Shown piece by piece: positions 6,941 to 12,988 of a stretch of 14,423 nucleotides of DNA; position 1 is the first letter of the stretch; each line of letters opens with the position of its first letter. The position numbers were made by a program, and so were the translations under genes. The notes beneath the pieces are model-generated. The model was not told the origin of the DNA. It saw nothing but the letters and a program-made list of their open reading frames with translations, and ran no database searches. Source of the DNA: JAVBKB01 sp031554275 (lineage in GTDB: Bacteria; Bacillota; Bacilli; JARBTR01). The stretch lies in the NCBI GenBank assembly GCA_031554275.1, contig JAVBKB010000074.1, positions 1-14,423 on the forward strand, given 5' to 3'.

Positions 6941-7491
6941 TTTTTCCTCCTTGAAAAGCCACCGAGTTTTAGTTTAGGATTCGTTATGCCTTGTCCAGAT
7001 AATCTTGTCAATTTACGTAGTGGAAGCCACATGATCAACAACACAAGTGCATTTAACAAAATCGTTGGTAACAGACGATATCCTAGAAATGGCACCATAT
7101 TCATTTCTGTTTTGCCGATTAATGTATACACGGAATAAACCAGCATTTCAATAACCATCACAGTACTCAAAGCAAGTATGGTTACTAATAAAGTTTTGTT
7201 CTCAAAGCGATACTTGATTTTCCCACAGAACCAAATTGCAATTGGAAGTATCATCACGTAAATACCAATAACACCTGAATTCACAATGTCAACAATTAAA
7301 CCAAATACAATCGAATAGAAAAAGCTGATTTTTTCATCACCATAAATTGTAAGGAAAACTAAGAAGATAATTAAAAGATGCAACACAAATATTCCCGAGC
7401 CGCTTTGTAGATTTGTATCGGTCCATTTACTGAAAACATTTTCGCATACTAGACATAAATAACCACAAAGGAATAATATACTGTTTTTCAT
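6937..7491 (-). CDS. mreD: Rod shape-determining membrane protein MreD
   Basis: The 184-residue, strongly hydrophobic product has about five to six membrane spans and the MreD pattern 'LHLLIIFLVFLTIYGDEKISFFYSIVFGLIVD', which is shown here as positions about 38-69. MreD is an integral membrane partner of MreC and of the elongation machinery (RodA, PBP2-type enzymes) that inserts peptidoglycan along the cell cylinder. The short basic tail 'KLKLGGFSRRKK' should be cytoplasmic. The start overlaps the mreC stop in an ATGA, as expected for the mreC-mreD pair. Sequence conservation in MreD is low, so identification rests on hydropathy and position after mreC. Confidence 0.88.
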   Translation of the reverse strand: MKNSILFLCGYLCLVCENVFSKWTDTNLQSGSGIFVLHLLIIFLVFLTIYGDEKISFFYSIVFGLIVDIVNSGVIGIYVMILPIAIWFCGKIKYRFENKTLLVTILALSTVMVIEMLVYSVYTLIGKTEMNMVPFLGYRLLPTILLNALVLLIMWLPLRKLTRLSGQGITNPKLKLGGFSRRKK

Positions 7492-8366
7492 AACTCGTCC
7501 TTATCTTCCGTTTCAAAACTTGCGGCTGGCTCGACTCTTTTGACAACTTTCAAATAGTTTAAATCATTAAAGTTAGAATAAGGCTCTACTTGAGCAACTA
7601 GTGATAATCCTACTTCATCTAGCGAAATACTTTTCACCTTACCAATTGGCAAGCCCTTTGGAAATACACCACCTAAACCAGATGAAAGAACTGACTGTCC
7701 TACTTTAAGATCAGCACCAATTTGAACTCCTCTTAATTGTAAGGTTTTTGTTTTAATATCATAGCCTTGAATATAGCCATAGATTTGGCTTGACCCTGCT
7801 TCACTCTTAACTTCAACTGAAATCCGGTTCCGATTATCTGAGCTGGTTAATAATTGGACATCCGAAGTGAACTCAGAGGTTTTGTTCACTTTTCCAACAA
7901 GAAAACCTTCTGCCGATAGTACTGCCATATTCGGTAACATCATGTTGTTAGAGCCTCTATCGATTGTTACCGATTCCTGCCATAAGTCAGCCGATCGTCC
8001 AATCACAGTCACATCAAAGGATTCATTTCGATAATTCACAATCCCTGTTAGCTTCTTCAGCTCTTCAACTTGCTTTTCCAACTCATAAATCTTTGTTTGC
8101 ATGACAATATTATTTTCTAGCTGTGCCTTTAACTTTTGATTTTCATCATATGTATTATTGAGGTCAGAGATTTTCGAAAAAATATTTGCAACAAAAGAAA
8201 CTGGTTTATCAACAACATTCTCTACAAATCCTGTTGTATCCTTAATAAATTTCTCTGGCCATGAAATATTCAGTCGATCTCTTAGTGTGAATCCAATTAA
8301 GCCAACTACAATGATAATCGCAATTAAAATCGTAATTAATTTTCGATTTAAAAAAAACTGTGGCAT
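7488..8366 (-). CDS. mreC: Rod shape-determining protein MreC
   Basis: The 292-residue product has a short cytoplasmic end, one membrane anchor at about 11-27, a coiled coil at about 66-107 (leucine- and glutamate-rich), and an extracytoplasmic beta domain at about 115-275 with conserved 'VTIDRGSNN', 'GLVGKV'-like (here GFLVGKV) and 'GLGGVFPKGLPIGKV' motifs. MreC links cytoplasmic MreB to wall synthases outside. Length is typical. GGAG at 8374-8377 lies seven bases before ATG 8366. An 8-base perfect hairpin with a CTGT loop (8385-8404) sits just upstream of the binding site. mreC is separated from mreB by a terminator, so mreC-mreD-dUTPase is likely its own transcription unit or is fed by partial readthrough. 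Confidence 0.95.
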   Translation of the reverse strand: MPQFFLNRKLITILIAIIIVVGLIGFTLRDRLNISWPEKFIKDTTGFVENVVDKPVSFVANIFSKISDLNNTYDENQKLKAQLENNIVMQTKIYELEKQVEELKKLTGIVNYRNESFDVTVIGRSADLWQESVTIDRGSNNMMLPNMAVLSAEGFLVGKVNKTSEFTSDVQLLTSSDNRNRISVEVKSEAGSSQIYGYIQGYDIKTKTLQLRGVQIGADLKVGQSVLSSGLGGVFPKGLPIGKVKSISLDEVGLSLVAQVEPYSNFNDLNYLKVVKRVEPAASFETEDKDEL

Positions 8367-8512
8367 TTCTCTACTCCGATTCCTAAGATGAACTGTTTCA
8401 TCTTATTAGGTTTTTCAATTACTCATATCTTATTGTAAACTAAACTAGCAATTTTTTTTACCTTTTTTAAAATTTTTTTCAATCGCTTTTTTCTTTTTAA
8501 ATAAATTTTCAC

Positions 8513-8543
8513 AAAAAAAACTGATTTCGAATGAAATTCAGTT
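8513..8543 (-). terminator. Terminator between mreB and mreC
   Basis: On the minus strand AACTGAATTTC (plus 8533-8543) pairs with GAAATCAGTT (plus 8519-8528) with one bulged base and a short loop, and is followed directly by an eight-T run (plus 8513-8520). This is a strong intrinsic terminator about 70 bases after mreB. Confidence 0.85.
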
Positions 8544-8613
8544 TTTCAGGGACAAAAGTCATCCATATTATTCAAGCCGTTATTCTATCAAGATGAAATC
8601 TTTACCAAAATAT

Positions 8614-9627
8614 TTATTGTGCCTTCGCTCTTAATTGATTCATATTTTCAATTGCTCGACCAGTACCAATTGCCACACAATCTAACGGATTTTCTGCAAT
8701 AAATACAGGGATTCTTGTATCCTGGCTTATCACTTTATCAATATTTCTTAATAGTGCACCACCACCTGTTAATACAATACCACGGTTAATGATGTCTGAT
8801 GCCAACTCTGGAGGTGTTCGCTCCAAATTTTGACGAACTACTTCAATAATGGCTTGCACTGGCTCATGAAGTGCAGTTCCGATTTCTTCAGAAGAGATTT
8901 CAACAGTCTTGGGTAATCCTGAAAGGAGATCTCTCCCCTTGATATCCATTCTCTCGTTCGGATCACCATTTCCTGCAACAGCAATGTTCATCTTGATTGC
9001 TTCTGCAGTGCGCTCACCGATCATTAGATTATATTTCTTGCGAATGAAATAAATAATCGCTTCATCCATTTTGTCTCCTGCCACTCTTATCGACTGTGAT
9101 GTCACAATACCGCCAAAAGAAATAACTGCTACCTCTGTTGTACCACCGCCGATATCAACAACCATATTTCCAGTTGCTTCCCACACGGGCATATCAGCAC
9201 CAATTGCTGCTGCAAATGGCTCTTCAATGGTAAACGCTGCTGCAGCGCCAGCAAGTCGTGTTGCATCTTCCACTGCTCTCTTCTCAACCGTTGTAATACC
9301 TGAAGGAATACAAACCATTACATTTGGTTTTCTAGAAAAATATCCACCACTTTTTTGTGCTTGTGATAAGTAATGCTTCATCATTTGAACAGTCGTCTCG
9401 AAATCTGCGATGACACCATCCTTCATCGGTCTAGATGCGACAACATTTCCAGGTGTTCTTCCCAACATCAACTTTGCATCATTACCAACTGCAACAACAG
9501 CTCTGGTATCACGATTATAAGCAACAACGGATGGTTCTCTCACAATAATTCCTCTACCTTTTGCATACACAATTGTATTCGCAGTTCCCAAATCAATACC
9601 TAAATCTCTATTACCTAGTCCAAACAT
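8614..9627 (-). CDS. mreB: Rod shape-determining actin homologue MreB
   Basis: The 337-residue product begins MFGLGNRDLGIDLGTANT and shows the actin-type ATP-binding motifs: phosphate 1 (GIDLGTANT, about 10-18), phosphate 2 (VVDIGGGTTEVAVIS, near 160), and the adenosine motif (GIVLTGGGALL, near 285). MreB forms membrane-bound filaments that guide wall elongation. The N-terminus resembles MreB and not Mbl (which begins MFARDIGIDLGTAN in Bacillus). I use ATG 9627 and not the in-frame start at 9699, because AGGTGAT lies three bases before it and the family starts with MFG. No convincing promoter consensus is visible; a TATAAT at plus 9726-9731 lacks a good -35. The gene ends with its own terminator. 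Confidence 0.97.
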   Translation of the reverse strand: MFGLGNRDLGIDLGTANTIVYAKGRGIIVREPSVVAYNRDTRAVVAVGNDAKLMLGRTPGNVVASRPMKDGVIADFETTVQMMKHYLSQAQKSGGYFSRKPNVMVCIPSGITTVEKRAVEDATRLAGAAAAFTIEEPFAAAIGADMPVWEATGNMVVDIGGGTTEVAVISFGGIVTSQSIRVAGDKMDEAIIYFIRKKYNLMIGERTAEAIKMNIAVAGNGDPNERMDIKGRDLLSGLPKTVEISSEEIGTALHEPVQAIIEVVRQNLERTPPELASDIINRGIVLTGGGALLRNIDKVISQDTRIPVFIAENPLDCVAIGTGRAIENMNQLRAKAQ

Positions 9628-9792
9628 TCTATCACCTTTTCCCTTACGACCTGACAAACTTAATTCTATTATGACCAAAGAATACACTTCTACATTCAAG
9701 AAACAGATAATTTATGATAGATTTAATTATAGTTCATCTTAGATTAATGGAAAAACAATTAGCTTTGGTCGAAAAGAGTGATATTTAAAGTG

Positions 9793-10359
9793 TTAGTAGA
9801 GTTTTTTAGGAAGAGCTTTAACTAATAAAATAAATACAATACAGGTTACAAGGATACTAGGGGCCATATATCCAACATTGTAGGTAATCATGTATTCCCA
9901 AACTGGTGTTCCTGCTGGAACATACGATTTAAAGAACAGAAATCCTGAAACGATATGACAAATTAACCTTAGAATTGATGAAAACACAATTCCAACGATC
10001 GCGTAACTGATCCAGCGACGATCGTTTTGATGTCTGAAAAGCATTACTTGTTTAGAAAACAAGCCCGCTAAACCTAGTACGGAGAATGCCAAAATATAGT
10101 CAAGGAAAGCCTGAAACACGCTAAAATATTGCTCGCCCGTTAAAAGCTGTAGAATTCCAAATAATAAACCAGATGCCGCACCAGCTTTAACGCCCCAACG
10201 AAAAGCAACGATAAAAACCGCGATTGTTGCAATTGAAATTGACCCACCTTGTGGCCAGTACTTCAGTGGTAAAGCAATTTTACAAAACAGATCAAGAATA
10301 ATTGCGATTGCCGCAAAGATCGCGATCTCAATCAGCATTAATAATTTCGAATTTCTCAT
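9793..10359 (-). CDS. thiT: Thiamine ECF transporter S component, ThiT/YuaJ family
   Basis: The 188-residue product has about six membrane spans and resembles ThiT, the thiamine-binding S component that works with a shared ECF energising module (two ATPases and EcfT) not encoded here. Visible family features are 'LPLKYWPQGGSIS' (about 30-42), 'VAFRWGVKAG' (51-60), 'FQAFLDYILAF' (82-92), His135 in HxxSG, and Asn161 in YNVGYMAPS, positions that correspond to thiamine-contacting regions in characterised ThiT. GGAGA lies about eight bases before the ATG. A TPP riboswitch with terminator precedes the gene, independently supporting thiamine as the substrate. The gene is monocistronic by appearance; mreB has a separate start region 166 bases on. 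Confidence 0.92.
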   Translation of the reverse strand: MRNSKLLMLIEIAIFAAIAIILDLFCKIALPLKYWPQGGSISIATIAVFIVAFRWGVKAGAASGLLFGILQLLTGEQYFSVFQAFLDYILAFSVLGLAGLFSKQVMLFRHQNDRRWISYAIVGIVFSSILRLICHIVSGFLFFKSYVPAGTPVWEYMITYNVGYMAPSILVTCIVFILLVKALPKKLY

Positions 10360-10367
10360 CGTCTAAT

Positions 10368-10383
10368 CTCCTTTTTTGAGGAG
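10368..10383 (-). promoter_or_regulatory. Hairpin hiding the thiT ribosome binding site
   Basis: On the minus strand CTCCT (plus 10379-10383) can pair with AGGAG (plus 10368-10372) around a six-base A-rich loop. AGGAG is the thiT ribosome binding site. This lies after the riboswitch terminator and could add translational control, or could simply be a local fold. Confidence 0.4.
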
Positions 10384-10390
10384 CTTGCCA

Positions 10391-10429
10391 TCAAAATAAG
10401 CAGTGACCATAGTAAATGGCCACTGCTTA
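10391..10429 (-). terminator. Riboswitch-controlled terminator before thiT
   Basis: On the minus strand TAAGCAGTGGCCAT and ATGGTCACTGCTTA form a 14-base stem with one G-U pair and the loop TTACT, followed by TTTTG. The mismatch exists only on the plus strand, so the stem is stable on the thiT-sense RNA. It sits directly behind the TPP aptamer, as an attenuator does. Confidence 0.85.
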
Positions 10430-10434
10430 CCGGC

Positions 10435-10525
10435 TCACATCCCTACGCTTGTACTAACAAACAGGTTCGAAGGGTTTTGAGCTACTGCTCAGTCTCAGCC
10501 ACAATTTAAGAGGCACCCCTTGTGA
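10435..10525 (-). promoter_or_regulatory. TPP (THI-box) riboswitch
   Basis: On the minus strand the aptamer reads, in order, TCACA (P1), GGGGTGCC, the core GGCTGAGA (plus 10493-10500), a P3 arm (GAGCAGTAGCTC), ACCCTT.GAACCTG, and GCGTAGGGA, closing with TGTGA (P1). These are the invariant segments of the thiamine pyrophosphate riboswitch. High TPP is expected to favour the terminator just downstream and switch thiT off. Confidence 0.95.
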
Positions 10526-10540
10526 AAATATTCTAAAGTT

Positions 10541-10570
10541 ATTCTAACTGAATCATTTCATACACGTCAA
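10541..10570 (-). promoter_or_regulatory. Promoter of the TPP riboswitch-thiT unit
   Basis: On the minus strand TTGACG (plus 10565-10570) and TAGAAT (plus 10541-10546) are 18 bases apart. The start of transcription would fall near 10534, about ten bases before the P1 arm of the riboswitch. Confidence 0.65.
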
Positions 10571-10600
10571 CTCATTGAACTTCGAAAGCTTCAAAAACTT

Positions 10601-11245
10601 CTATACCGTCGTTTTCTTCCGACTTCTAAGGAATCCAATAATAATCGGCAACACTGATACTACAATAATCCCTATCCCAATCAAACCAATGTTTTCTGCG
10701 ATGAAATCAATTTCTCCAAAGAAAAATCCAGCTAATGTGAATAGTGGCACCCAAATTAGACTCCCAATAATACTATATCGAATAAAAGTACCATAAGGCA
10801 TTGTGCTGACTCCTGCTACAAACGGAGCAAACGTTCTAATTATAGGCACAAATCTAGCCATAATGATTGCTTTCAAGCCATTCTTCATGTAGAAATCTCT
10901 TGCTTTTTCTAAATGCTTTTTGTTGATGAACAACATTTTCCCTTTTTCATATACCCTGTCACCAAGCGTTCTTCCAATGAAATAATTGGTTGTATCACCA
11001 ATAATGGCTGCTGACAAAAGAAGCGGAATCAATATTACCAATTCAAGGTTACCCACCGCTGCCATGACTCCAGTTGCAAAGAGAAACGAATCTCCAGGTA
11101 GGAATGGGGTGACCACCAATCCGGTTTCGCAAAAAATAATCAGAAATAAGATCACATATGTCCAAGGACCTAAGGCTTCAAAAATATCCTTTAAATGCAC
11201 ATCGATATGTATAATAAAATCAATTATAAAAGAAATAATTTCCAT
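10601..11245 (-). CDS. DedA family membrane protein
   Basis: The 214-residue product has five or so hydrophobic segments and the signatures of the DedA (SNARE-associated/VTT) family: ETGLVVTPFLPGD (Glu40 to Asp52), GDTTNYFIGR (83-92), and RFVPIIRTFAPFVAGV (131-146, with Arg131, Pro134, Arg137). DedA proteins act in the cytoplasmic membrane; some members recycle the undecaprenyl phosphate or phospholipid carriers by flipping them, others are linked to proton-motive-force homeostasis. Which applies here cannot be told. I use ATG 11245: AGGAG lies five bases before it, while the upstream in-frame start at 11293 would add a stretch that covers this site. A promoter candidate lies at 11297-11326. 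No clear terminator follows. Confidence 0.9.
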   Translation of the reverse strand: MEIISFIIDFIIHIDVHLKDIFEALGPWTYVILFLIIFCETGLVVTPFLPGDSFLFATGVMAAVGNLELVILIPLLLSAAIIGDTTNYFIGRTLGDRVYEKGKMLFINKKHLEKARDFYMKNGLKAIIMARFVPIIRTFAPFVAGVSTMPYGTFIRYSIIGSLIWVPLFTLAGFFFGEIDFIAENIGLIGIGIIVVSVLPIIIGFLRSRKKTTV

Positions 11246-11296
11246 ACGAACTCCTAAACACATGAATGAATTTTGAAGGCAAGCTTTTGCCACTCA

Positions 11297-11326
11297 ATAT
11301 AAGATTGTACACCAATCCTATGTAAA
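11297..11326 (-). promoter_or_regulatory. Candidate promoter of the dedA-like gene
   Basis: On the minus strand TTTACA (plus 11321-11326) and TTATAT (plus 11297-11302) are 18 bases apart, upstream of the DedA start. Read-through from the lipoprotein gene is also possible since I see no terminator between them. Confidence 0.45.
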
Positions 11327-11368
11327 ACAGAAGTCATATTTTTGATGTTTTTATTATCTGACAATTAT

Positions 11369-11755
11369 TTACTCCACTACAAATGTCTTTTTCGGCATGC
11401 TATGAACACCACGAGCTGTCACATGTACGATAACAAAGTATGTCCCAGTTTCAGTGAATGTTTTTTCCAACTGATACTTTTCATCATTGATCTTGACTAC
11501 GACTTTCTCTCTTTGATCCTTTGGTGTGCCTTCTAACCAAATTTCGTATTCAACCTCATCGGCATCAAGCACCACGCTCCCGTTTTGAAGTACATCCGTG
11601 CTGAAGGTAACCTTATCATCTTTTCCGATGATCTCCCGGTCCCATGTCAGCTGCACATCAATCAAATCATTGTGATGCATGTCTTCCACACTCGCTGTCT
11701 TAGCACATCCCGTCAAAATCATAACAACCATCAGTAACCCTAGCCATTTTTTCAT
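11369..11755 (-). CDS. YtkA/FixH-like lipoprotein
   Basis: The 128-residue product has a lipoprotein signal: basic start, hydrophobic core, and lipobox LTGC with Cys17 as the lipid-modified residue. The mature part is a single beta-sandwich domain of the YtkA/FixH-like type, with the typical ending 'TGTYFVIVHVTARGVHSMP' and a 'FSTDVLQNGSVVLDADEVEYEIW' strand pair at about 51-73. Such proteins sit on the outer face of the membrane; some relatives are linked to copper or respiratory functions, but no function can be assigned here. His-His in MHHND near the mature N-terminus is notable but unproven as a metal site. Its own ribosome binding site is weak (GAAAG), and it starts six bases after the stop of a 30-codon ORF, so translation is probably coupled. 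Confidence 0.82.
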   Translation of the reverse strand: MKKWLGLLMVVMILTGCAKTASVEDMHHNDLIDVQLTWDREIIGKDDKVTFSTDVLQNGSVVLDADEVEYEIWLEGTPKDQREKVVVKINDEKYQLEKTFTETGTYFVIVHVTARGVHSMPKKTFVVE

Positions 11756-11761
11756 AAAAAT

Positions 11762-11854
11762 TCAACTTTCTTTAGTTAATTGATTCGATCGAACACAAGC
11801 AGTTGCATCATACAAACTCGCACAAATTATGTCAATTAATTCAACTCTATTCAT
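11762..11854 (-). CDS. 30-residue small protein upstream of the lipoprotein gene
   Basis: A 30-codon frame starts at ATG 11854 with GGAGGA (plus 11861-11866) exactly six bases upstream, one of the best ribosome binding sites in the window. The product begins MNRVELIDIICASLYDA and ends SNQLTKES, with two cysteines and no membrane segment. Its stop is six bases before the start of the lipoprotein gene, whose own binding site is poor. It could be a leader ORF that couples translation, or a small protein in its own right. I do not recognise it. The evidence is the initiation signal and the spacing, not homology. Confidence 0.5.
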   Translation of the reverse strand: MNRVELIDIICASLYDATACVRSNQLTKES

Positions 11855-12092
11855 TTTGCTTCCTCCAAATAACTGCAGATTTAGGGTCCTAACTATTCCT
11901 TACGAAAGACCGTTCTATCACGGATAACAGCATTGTCGATATCCCCGATTCCATGTCCCCTTCAAAATTGATATCATCCTGCTGATTCAAAGCGAACAAC
12001 TCTAACCTCACAGAATAAATAGGCGAACAACTTTGACAAAGAGTCAATAAAATAATAAGGAATCGACTTATCTGTTACAAAGGAGTTTTGTC
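11855..12092. promoter_or_regulatory. Divergent control region between the small ORF and the M15-like gene
   Basis: Two 10-base direct repeats GCGAACAACT lie at 11992-12001 and 12023-12032, 31 bases apart. A small palindrome TTGAC-AAAGA-GTCAA spans 12033-12047. A plus-strand -35 TTGACA (12033-12038) with a weak TAAGGA 17 bases on, and a minus-strand TTGTCA (plus 12034-12039) with TATTCT (plus 12012-12017) 16 bases on, overlap in this palindrome. A further palindrome TTAGGGTCCTAA lies at 11881-11892. Repeats and overlapping -35 boxes suggest shared regulation; no regulator is encoded here. Confidence 0.45.
11889..12011 (-). other. Doubtful 21- to 40-codon frame
   Basis: A minus-strand frame ends at TAG (11889-11891). 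It can be read from GTG 12011 (40 codons) or ATG 11954 (21 codons, MESGISTMLLSVIERSFVRNS). The text looks protein-like (NQQDDINFEGD before the ATG). However, the GGGG before the ATG is only two bases away and the GTG falls at the -10 of a candidate promoter. It could be a remnant or chance. Confidence 0.2.
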
Positions 12093-12773
12093 ATGGCCAG
12101 AATAATTGTCTATAACAATGCAACTCGGGCACTTGAAGTTTACTATCGTGGTGAACAAGAGCGTATGCCATATAATTTAAATAACACCCTATCTGTGGAC
12201 GAATTTAGGGGTAGCAGTAAGGCGAACACGCTATGGACTGATCGAACTACAATGGAAACTTGGAACCAGTTTCGGTCATACTATGGTAAATCTATTCCAG
12301 TTGGGTTTGCTTTTAAACGTCCGTGGGAAGGCGGTCACGGTAAGCAATCACAACACTATGCAGGAACTTCTTTTGACACAGGTCAAGCACTACCATCTAC
12401 TGAACGAGAAAATTTGCGTGTAAAAGCAAATCAATTTGGTAAATGGTCTTATGTTGAACCAAGATCCATTTCACCTACCTGGGTCCATTTTGATAAACGA
12501 TTTGGGCAACCAGCATGTTCAACAGGTGGATACCCTTCACTTTCTGTTGGTTCAAGAGGTAATTACGTATTAATTCTTCAAGATGCTTTGAATGCGCTTG
12601 GTTTTGTAAGCGGTAGACCAGATGGCGTGTTTGGGAACAAAACACTTGCTCAAGTACAAGCATTTCAACGAGCAAGAGGAATTACAGCAGATGGTGTAGT
12701 AAATTGTGATACTTGGACCAAAATTATGAATGAAGCAGTTGGAATTGGCAGAACAGCGACAGTTATTGACTAG
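12093..12773 (+). CDS. M15-like D,D-peptidase with peptidoglycan-binding domain
   Basis: The 226-residue product has an N-terminal domain with an M15-type zinc peptidase pattern: SQHYAGTSFD (Ser86, His88, Asp95, matching S-x-H-x2-G-x-[AS]-x-D), and WVHFD with His132 as the third metal ligand; Glu122 is a candidate catalytic residue. M15 enzymes cut D-Ala-D-Ala or other bonds in wall peptides. Residues about 147-218 are a peptidoglycan-binding domain of the PG_binding_1 type, with 'SVGSRGNYVLILQDALNALG' and 'PDGVFGNKTLAQVQAFQ'. There is no signal peptide or membrane segment, so how it would reach the wall is unclear: lysis, spore/mother-cell use or a non-classical route are possible. AAAGGAG lies seven bases before ATG. 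A terminator follows. Function as an active peptidase is inferred from motifs. Confidence 0.82.
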   Translation: MARIIVYNNATRALEVYYRGEQERMPYNLNNTLSVDEFRGSSKANTLWTDRTTMETWNQFRSYYGKSIPVGFAFKRPWEGGHGKQSQHYAGTSFDTGQALPSTERENLRVKANQFGKWSYVEPRSISPTWVHFDKRFGQPACSTGGYPSLSVGSRGNYVLILQDALNALGFVSGRPDGVFGNKTLAQVQAFQRARGITADGVVNCDTWTKIMNEAVGIGRTATVID

Positions 12774-12801
12774 AATTACTACTTGAAATATTGCTTACTT
12801 T

Positions 12802-12832
12802 CCCATTTTCACCTGTTGAAAGTGGGTATTTT
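12802..12832 (+). terminator. Terminator after the M15-like gene
   Basis: CCCATTTTC (12802-12810) and GAAAGTGGG (12818-12826) form a 9-base stem with one G-U pair and a seven-base loop, followed by TATTTTAAATTATTTT. It lies about 30 bases after the stop. Confidence 0.85.
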
Positions 12833-12850
12833 AAATTATTTTGATTTTTT

Positions 12851-12878
12851 TTTACAAAAAGACGGGGAAATCTAATAT
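12851..12878 (+). promoter_or_regulatory. Promoter of the CNNM/CorC-type gene
   Basis: TTTACA (12851-12856) and TAATAT (12873-12878) are 16 bases apart; a perfect TATAAT at 12876-12881 gives a 19-base spacing. Either would place the transcript start near 12887, leaving a leader of about 90 bases before the TTG start. Confidence 0.6.
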
Positions 12879-12932
12879 AATATAAGTAAGTATTTTGTTT
12901 TACATATTTACTATACGATGATTTACAACTAT

Positions 12933-12988
12933 AGGGGGTGACTCCTTCTCGCTTTCAAAAGCGAAGCAAGGACTTTAATTGGACATAG
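12933..12988 (+). promoter_or_regulatory. Switch-like leader with overlapping 16-codon ORF
   Basis: AGGGG-GTGA-CTCCT (12933-12946) can form a five-base stem capped by a GNRA-type loop. Alternatively TCCTT (12943-12947) pairs with AAGGA (12968-12972), the ribosome binding site of the following gene, around an inner hairpin TCGCTTT/AAAGCGA (12949-12964). The two folds exclude each other because they share CTCCTT. The same stretch encodes a frame from GTG 12938, VTPSRFQKRSKDFNWT, ending at TAG 12986-12988 and overlapping the TTG start at 12979. No known riboswitch class is recognised. The regulatory role is inference. Confidence 0.4.

Noticed and set aside
9071..9603. Plus-strand frames opposite mreB
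   Set aside because: Antisense frames created by the conserved mreB codons; no independent signals.
9673..9770. Inverted repeat GACCAAAG / CTTTGGTC around the mreB upstream region
   Set aside because: Arms of eight bases separated by more than 80 bases are weak evidence; no mobile-element gene or other symmetry supports it.
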